Below, in pieces: positions 13,765-17,429 of a DNA stretch of 17,429 bases. A model generated the notes under the pieces. The model was not told the DNA's origin, did no database searches, and was given only the letters and a program-made list of their open reading frames with translations. Each line of letters starts with the position of its first letter. Within the stretch, counting starts at the first letter, position 1. A program made the translations under genes and the position numbers. The DNA comes from Kosmotogaceae bacterium UBA1373 (GTDB lineage Bacteria > Thermotogota > Thermotogae > Petrotogales > Kosmotogaceae): positions 1 to 17,429 of the forward strand of contig DBRH01000043.1 of NCBI GenBank assembly GCA_002305955.1, in the 5' to 3' direction.

Positions 13765-14601
13765 ATGATATACAGGCAACTCAAAAATAGCGGTGTGAAA
13801 ATAGCCGCGATAGGTCTGGGAACATGGGCGATCGGAGGCAGGGAGAGTCCGGACTCCTCCAGGGACGGGGAGTACGTAGATACCATCGCACGTGCGATAG
13901 AGATGGGTTACAATCACATAGACACCGCGGAATATTACGCCGGAGGCCATACCGAGGAGTTGATAGGGGAAGCCATAAACCTCTTCGACAGGCGGGAGCT
14001 CTTTCTGGTCTCCAAGGTCTGGCCGACGCACCTGAGAGAGAAAGATCTGCACAAAGCGCTGGATGGTACGCTCAAAAGGTTACGCACCGACTATGTCGAT
14101 ATGTATCTGGTTCACTGGCCCAATCCCGAAGTGCCCCTCAGGGAGACCATGAAGGCGATGGCAGACGAGGTCAGGGCCGGAAGAACCAGGTTCATAGGCG
14201 TTTCAAACTTCGATACTAACCTCCTCAAGAAAGCAGTCGCCGTCTCGACGGAACCGGTCGTCAACAACCAGGTTCTTTTCAACATCGAGGATCGTCAGGC
14301 GATGTATGAGCTGCTACCATTCTGTCAGAGTGAAGGCATAACCCTCACAGCTTATTCTCCCCTGAAGAGAAATCTTGTGAGCGAATTCACCGGGCAGGCA
14401 CTTGAGAGATTGGCGGAGAAATACTACGCCTCTCCTCAGCAGATAATGCTGGCCTGGCTTCTAGGAAAGGAAGGAGTAATAGTGATACCGAAAGCGGAAA
14501 AAACCGATCATCTGAAATCGAACATCGATTCGAAGAACATCGTTCTGACTCCGGAGGATATGAAAATGCTCGACGGATTAGAGGGAGGTGCGCTCGTTTG
14601 A
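13765..14601 (+). CDS. Aldo/keto reductase
   Basis: NAD(P)H-dependent oxidoreductase of the AKR superfamily, a cytosolic (beta/alpha)8 barrel, 278 aa. The catalytic tetrad is complete: D53 and Y58 in NHIDTAEYY, K84 in LVSKVW and H117 in LVHWPNP. GVSNFD (about 163-168) is the family signature, and IPKAEKTDHLKSN near the C-terminus is the cofactor phosphate-binding segment. Sequence style is that of the prokaryotic 2,5-diketo-gluconate-reductase/AKR5-like group, but the substrate cannot be read from sequence. It begins a plus-strand operon and overlaps the cobalamin-binding gene as TTGA, so the two are probably coupled. Confidence 0.92.
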   Translation: MIYRQLKNSGVKIAAIGLGTWAIGGRESPDSSRDGEYVDTIARAIEMGYNHIDTAEYYAGGHTEELIGEAINLFDRRELFLVSKVWPTHLREKDLHKALDGTLKRLRTDYVDMYLVHWPNPEVPLRETMKAMADEVRAGRTRFIGVSNFDTNLLKKAVAVSTEPVVNNQVLFNIEDRQAMYELLPFCQSEGITLTAYSPLKRNLVSEFTGQALERLAEKYYASPQQIMLAWLLGKEGVIVIPKAEKTDHLKSNIDSKNIVLTPEDMKMLDGLEGGALV

Positions 14602-15251
14602 AAGCGCTCTATGAAGAATTCAAAAAGGCTCTGGACGAACAAAACAAAGACAGAGCGGTCGAGATCTGTATCAAAGCCATCGATGAAGAAAAAACGGACA
14701 TTCCCGGGCTTTATCTTCATATATTGACCCCTGCCCTGAACGAATGGGACTGTGATTACGAGGTTGACAGGCTCTGCATATGGAACGAACATGTGAGAAG
14801 TTCCATCGTCAGAACGGTAATGGAGTGTTGCTACCCCTATATCGCGCGCAAGAGAAGGGAAAGGTCCAGTGATGGGAGAAGTCCTAAAGTTGCCGTCGTC
14901 TGTCCGGTGGAGGAGTACCACGAAATTGGAGCAAGAATGGTCGCCGATATCTTCGCGTTGGCCGGTTACGACGTCACGTTCGCCGGCGCGAACACACCGC
15001 AGGATTCCTTTCTCGAGGCCATGAAGGTTTTAAGGCCGCTGTACGTGGCCGTTAGCATATCCAACTACTACAACCTGATAAGCGGCCGGTGTGTCATTTC
15101 GCAAATCAAGCAGTGGACGCCCCAATCCAGGATAATTGTGGGGGGGAATGCCTTCAAGAACAACCCCGAATACTGGAAAGAGATCGGCGCCGACATTTAT
15201 CTCACCGATCCGGTCGAGATTCTGAAGATGGGGGAGCGTGATCTCAAATGA
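14598..15251 (+). CDS. Stand-alone cobalamin-binding protein, CarH/LitR-like sensor domain without HTH
   Basis: A 217-aa cytosolic protein with two parts. Residues 1-85 form a helical bundle of the B12-binding-2/methionine-synthase-cap type, with LNEW (W50) and WNEH (E64-H65), similar to the W-x9-EH motif of CarH photoreceptors but with 13 residues between W and EH. Residues 97-215 are a B12-binding Rossmann domain: KVAVVCPVEEYHEIGARM holds E-x-H-x2-G (E106, H108, G111), where H108 should ligate cobalt from below, SISNYYN (153-159) stands in the S-x-L position and VGGNAF (181-186) in the GG position. The usual D of D-x-H-x2-G is E, as in several CarH/LitR proteins. No DNA-binding or methyltransferase domain is present. 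Starts at TTG 14598 behind GGAGGT; overlaps the permease gene as ATGA. Confidence 0.82.
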   Translation: MKALYEEFKKALDEQNKDRAVEICIKAIDEEKTDIPGLYLHILTPALNEWDCDYEVDRLCIWNEHVRSSIVRTVMECCYPYIARKRRERSSDGRSPKVAVVCPVEEYHEIGARMVADIFALAGYDVTFAGANTPQDSFLEAMKVLRPLYVAVSISNYYNLISGRCVISQIKQWTPQSRIIVGGNAFKNNPEYWKEIGADIYLTDPVEILKMGERDLK

Positions 15252-16414
15252 AACTGGCCCTGTCGATAGCCTTCAGGTTTATTTCCTCCAGCAAGGCGCA
15301 GACCTTGCTTATAATACTCGGAATCGCCATAGGGGTCTCGGTCCAGGTCTTCATAGGGTCGCTGATCCAGGGTCTCCAGAAGGATCTGGTAAATACAACC
15401 ATAGGTAACTCGTCGCAGGTTACCATAACGTCGAATACTTCGGACAGGAAGATAGATAACTGGCAAAAGATACTGGAAGAGGTGGAGTCTATACAGCTGC
15501 CAACACCCCTGACGGCGCTCTCAGCCAGCGCAGACGTTCCGGTCTTTATAAGCAGTGGCGATCGCACGATTTCCGTCCTCCTCAGAGGGCTTCAGTTTCC
15601 GCAGGCAAATTCGATATACGGTATCGATGCAAAAATTATCGAAGGGGAGCTCCCTAAGACGGCCGGCGAGGTTCTGGTCGGTAAAGATCTGAAAGATGAG
15701 CTCGGTCTTCAAAAGGGCGGTCAGATAACCATAATAACCCCCGACAGGTCCATCGAAACTCTAAGGATAGCGGGAGTCTTCGATCTGAAAGTGGCGAGTC
15801 TGAACAAGTCGTGGCTGATTTCGTCAATCTCGACATCCCAGGGTGTCGGCAAGCTTGGCGATTCCGTAACTTCGATCGAGATGCAGGTTGAGGAAGTTTT
15901 CAAGGCCGACGAAGACGCCACTGCTATAGCATCGGCACTGGCTGACGCGAAACTGGACGTCACCAACTGGAAGGCGCAGAACGCGGATCTACTGACCGGC
16001 CTCAACGGGCAGAGCATATCGAGCATAATGATACAGGTCTTTGTGATAATCGCCGTTTCGCTTGGAATAGCGAGCGTTCTCGCGATAACCGTTGTCCAGA
16101 AATCCAGACAGATAGGTATTCTGAAGGCTATGGGTTTGAAGGATTCAGTTTCCAGCCAGGTCTTCCTCTTCCAGGGATTGTCTCTCGGGATAATCGGCGC
16201 GGTCGTCGGTATAGCCTTTGGCTTCCTGCTTATACTGATGTTCAGCACCTTCGCGGTCGGTCCCGACGGCGAGCCGGTCGTCGGTATCTACGTGAACTAC
16301 GGATTTATCATGTTATCGGCCTTCATAGCCATCGGCGCCTCAACCATAGCCGCGCTCATCCCGGCCAGAAGATCGTCGAAACTCAGCCCCGTCGAGGTGA
16401 TAAGGAATGGCTAA
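15248..16414 (+). CDS. ABC transporter permease, FtsX/MacB/LolC type
   Basis: Inner-membrane subunit of a type VII (MacB/LolCDE/FtsX-like) ABC system, 388 aa. One TM helix near the N-terminus (about 17-40, TLLIILGIAIGVSVQVF), then a large extracytoplasmic MacB_PCD-type domain (about 45-255), then the three-helix FtsX domain (261-285, 305-332, 348-373), with the coupling segment QKSRQIGILKAMG between helices, a family hallmark, and the terminal PARRSSKLSPVEVIRNG. Such systems push lipoproteins, peptides or drugs out of the membrane by mechanotransmission and do not transport across the bilayer in the classical way. It overlaps the ATPase gene by 8 nt. The substrate is unknown. Confidence 0.93.
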   Translation: MKLALSIAFRFISSSKAQTLLIILGIAIGVSVQVFIGSLIQGLQKDLVNTTIGNSSQVTITSNTSDRKIDNWQKILEEVESIQLPTPLTALSASADVPVFISSGDRTISVLLRGLQFPQANSIYGIDAKIIEGELPKTAGEVLVGKDLKDELGLQKGGQITIITPDRSIETLRIAGVFDLKVASLNKSWLISSISTSQGVGKLGDSVTSIEMQVEEVFKADEDATAIASALADAKLDVTNWKAQNADLLTGLNGQSISSIMIQVFVIIAVSLGIASVLAITVVQKSRQIGILKAMGLKDSVSSQVFLFQGLSLGIIGAVVGIAFGFLLILMFSTFAVGPDGEPVVGIYVNYGFIMLSAFIAIGASTIAALIPARRSSKLSPVEVIRNG

Positions 16415-17093
16415 TATAATCGAATTGAAAGAAGTTAGAAAGGTGTACGGAACTGTAATCAAGACCGAAGTTCTTCACGGGATCAACCTGAGTTTCGAAG
16501 AAGGCTCCTTCAATTCTATCATCGGCCAGTCCGGCAGCGGGAAATCCACCCTCATGAACATCATGGGTACTCTCGATCTTCCAACCAGCGGCGAGATAAC
16601 CATAAACGGTAAAAGGACCGACACCATGAGCAAGAACGATCTGGCGGCCGTCAGGAACGAGACGATAGGGTTCATATTCCAGTTTCACTACCTGCTACCG
16701 GAGTTCACTGCCTTCGAAAACATATTGATGCCATACAAAATAAAGTCGCTCCGATCTTCGAGAGAAGTAATCGAAAGGGCTAAAGAACTCATGGAAGTAG
16801 TCGAAATAAGCAAGGTGAAAGATAACCTCGCCCCCAACATGTCGGGCGGTCAGCAGCAGAGAACGGCCATTGCGAGGGCGTTGATCAACAATCCAAAAGT
16901 GATACTTGCCGACGAGCCCACGGGAAACCTGGATTCCGATACGTCGGCCAAGGTGTTCAGACTGATGCGCGATCTGAACGCTAAATACGGAACGACTTTC
17001 ATAGTGATCACGCACGATAGAAGGATCGCCGAAGAGACCGACAGGGTAGTTGAAATAAGAGACGGCAATATATTCAACGATGTGAGAAGATAG
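16407..17093 (+). CDS. ABC transporter ATP-binding protein, MacB/LolD type
   Basis: Cytosolic ATPase partner of the upstream permease, 228 aa. Complete nucleotide-binding set: Walker A GQSGSGKST (40-48), Q-loop Q92 in IFQFHYLLPEFTAFEN, signature MSGGQQQR (145-152; the first position is Met, usually Leu), Walker B VILADEP (165-171) with catalytic E170, D-loop NLDS and H203 in ITHDRR. The LPEFTAFEN segment and TGNLDSDT are typical of the LolD/MacB group. ATG 16407 follows an ideal GAGGTGAT ribosome binding site inside the permease end. It is the last gene of the operon, followed by a terminator hairpin. Confidence 0.95.
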   Translation: MANIIELKEVRKVYGTVIKTEVLHGINLSFEEGSFNSIIGQSGSGKSTLMNIMGTLDLPTSGEITINGKRTDTMSKNDLAAVRNETIGFIFQFHYLLPEFTAFENILMPYKIKSLRSSREVIERAKELMEVVEISKVKDNLAPNMSGGQQQRTAIARALINNPKVILADEPTGNLDSDTSAKVFRLMRDLNAKYGTTFIVITHDRRIAEETDRVVEIRDGNIFNDVRR

Positions 17094-17098
17094 TCGAG

Positions 17099-17128
17099 AA
17101 CCGTTTGCCGGAGGCCGGGCGGTTGTTT
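17099..17128 (+). terminator. Intrinsic terminator after the ABC ATPase gene
   Basis: AACCG (17099-17103) pairs with CGGTT (17120-17124), with inner CCGG/CCGG pairing around AGG and a small internal loop, followed by TTGTTT. It lies six bases after the ATPase stop and 8 bp before the end of the convergent HD-GYP gene, so it may serve both. Confidence 0.55.
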
Positions 17129-17135
17129 CACCGAT

Positions 17136-17429
17136 TCAGGAGTTCTCTGACGGGACGGGACCTTGAAGGTGTTGGGTACCGCCATTCAGCATTTTGATGA
17201 ACTCCTCGACGATCTGTGGATCGAACTGGGTTCCTGCACATCTCTCGATTTCTTTGAGAGCCTCCGAATGGCTCCTTGCCTTGCTGTAAGGTCTATCGTT
17301 GGTCATGGCGTCGTAGGCGTCCAGAATCGAAAGAATCCTGCATTCGATGGGGATCTCAGTTTTTTCCAGACCGAGCGGATACCCTTTCCCATCCCATCTT
17401 TCGTGGTGTCTGAGTATGAGATCTGCGAC
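17136..17429 (-). CDS. HD-GYP domain protein, C-terminal part (5' end outside window)
   Basis: The last 97 residues of a larger protein whose start lies beyond the window. The visible part shows HHERWDGKGYP (8-18), the second metal-binding and GYP segment of the HD-GYP superfamily, DAYDAMTNDRPY (37-48), typical of its helix after the active site, and GTQFDP (66-71). HD-GYP enzymes hydrolyse cyclic di-GMP or related dinucleotides. The sensory or receiver part that would tell the input signal is missing from view. Reading frame is open from the window edge to a TGA at 17136-17138. It converges on the ABC operon. Confidence 0.9.
   Translation of the reverse strand, partial: VADLILRHHERWDGKGYPLGLEKTEIPIECRILSILDAYDAMTNDRPYSKARSHSEALKEIERCAGTQFDPQIVEEFIKMLNGGTQHLQGPVPSENS

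Noticed and set aside
1..17429. CRISPR arrays, tRNA or rRNA genes, IS elements, prophage
   Set aside because: No regularly spaced direct repeats, tRNA-like cloverleaf, rRNA sequence, transposase or integrase motif was seen while reading both strands; a computed search could still find something short.

Overview
The window looks like chromosomal DNA of a Thermotogota bacterium, probably on the Mesotoga/Kosmotoga side of the phylum; the genus is an inference. Supporting signs are proteins that read like Thermotoga homologues (RNase HII, sirtuin, TrpRS), heavy use of AGA/AGG for arginine and ATA for isoleucine, frequent TTG and GTG starts behind strong GGAGG ribosome binding sites, and a TrpRS with the iron-sulfur cysteine spacing known from Thermotoga maritima. 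Base composition is close to 50% GC by eye. I see no rRNA, tRNA, CRISPR array, insertion sequence or prophage gene. About 95% of the window is coding.

Layout. (1) 12-4161, minus strand: an operon running right to left from an extended -10 promoter: MarR-type repressor, OstA/LptC-like envelope protein, seryl-tRNA synthetase (serS), 16S rRNA m3U1498 methyltransferase (rsmE) and a PfkB-family phosphofructokinase. (2) 4162-4472: a low-complexity intergenic region with an 8-bp-stem hairpin and a 53-nt pyrimidine tract. (3) 4473-8149, plus: rnhB, mazG, a SurA-like secreted chaperone, a DUF59 Fe-S assembly protein and prmC, each overlapping the next by four bases. (4) 8094-9433, minus: a membrane-anchored unknown protein followed by a sirtuin whose end overlaps prmC tail to tail. 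(5) 9581-12521, plus: trpS, scpA, scpB, rluB, with an 89-bp scpB/rluB overlap. (6) 12550-13571, minus: a DUF1538 membrane protein with a PII-like protein. (7) 13765-17093, plus: aldo/keto reductase, stand-alone cobalamin-binding protein, and an ABC permease/ATPase pair of the MacB/LolCDE type. (8) 17136-end, minus: the C-terminal part of an HD-GYP phosphodiesterase, cut by the window edge.

Most genes are housekeeping: translation (serS, trpS, rsmE, prmC, rluB), genome maintenance (rnhB, mazG, scpA, scpB) and envelope biogenesis (the OstA-like and SurA-like proteins). The parts most likely to hold undescribed biology are the DUF1538 + PII pair, which resembles a transporter with its PII regulator, and the operon joining a CarH-like B12-binding module without a DNA-binding domain to a reductase and an exporter-type ABC system.
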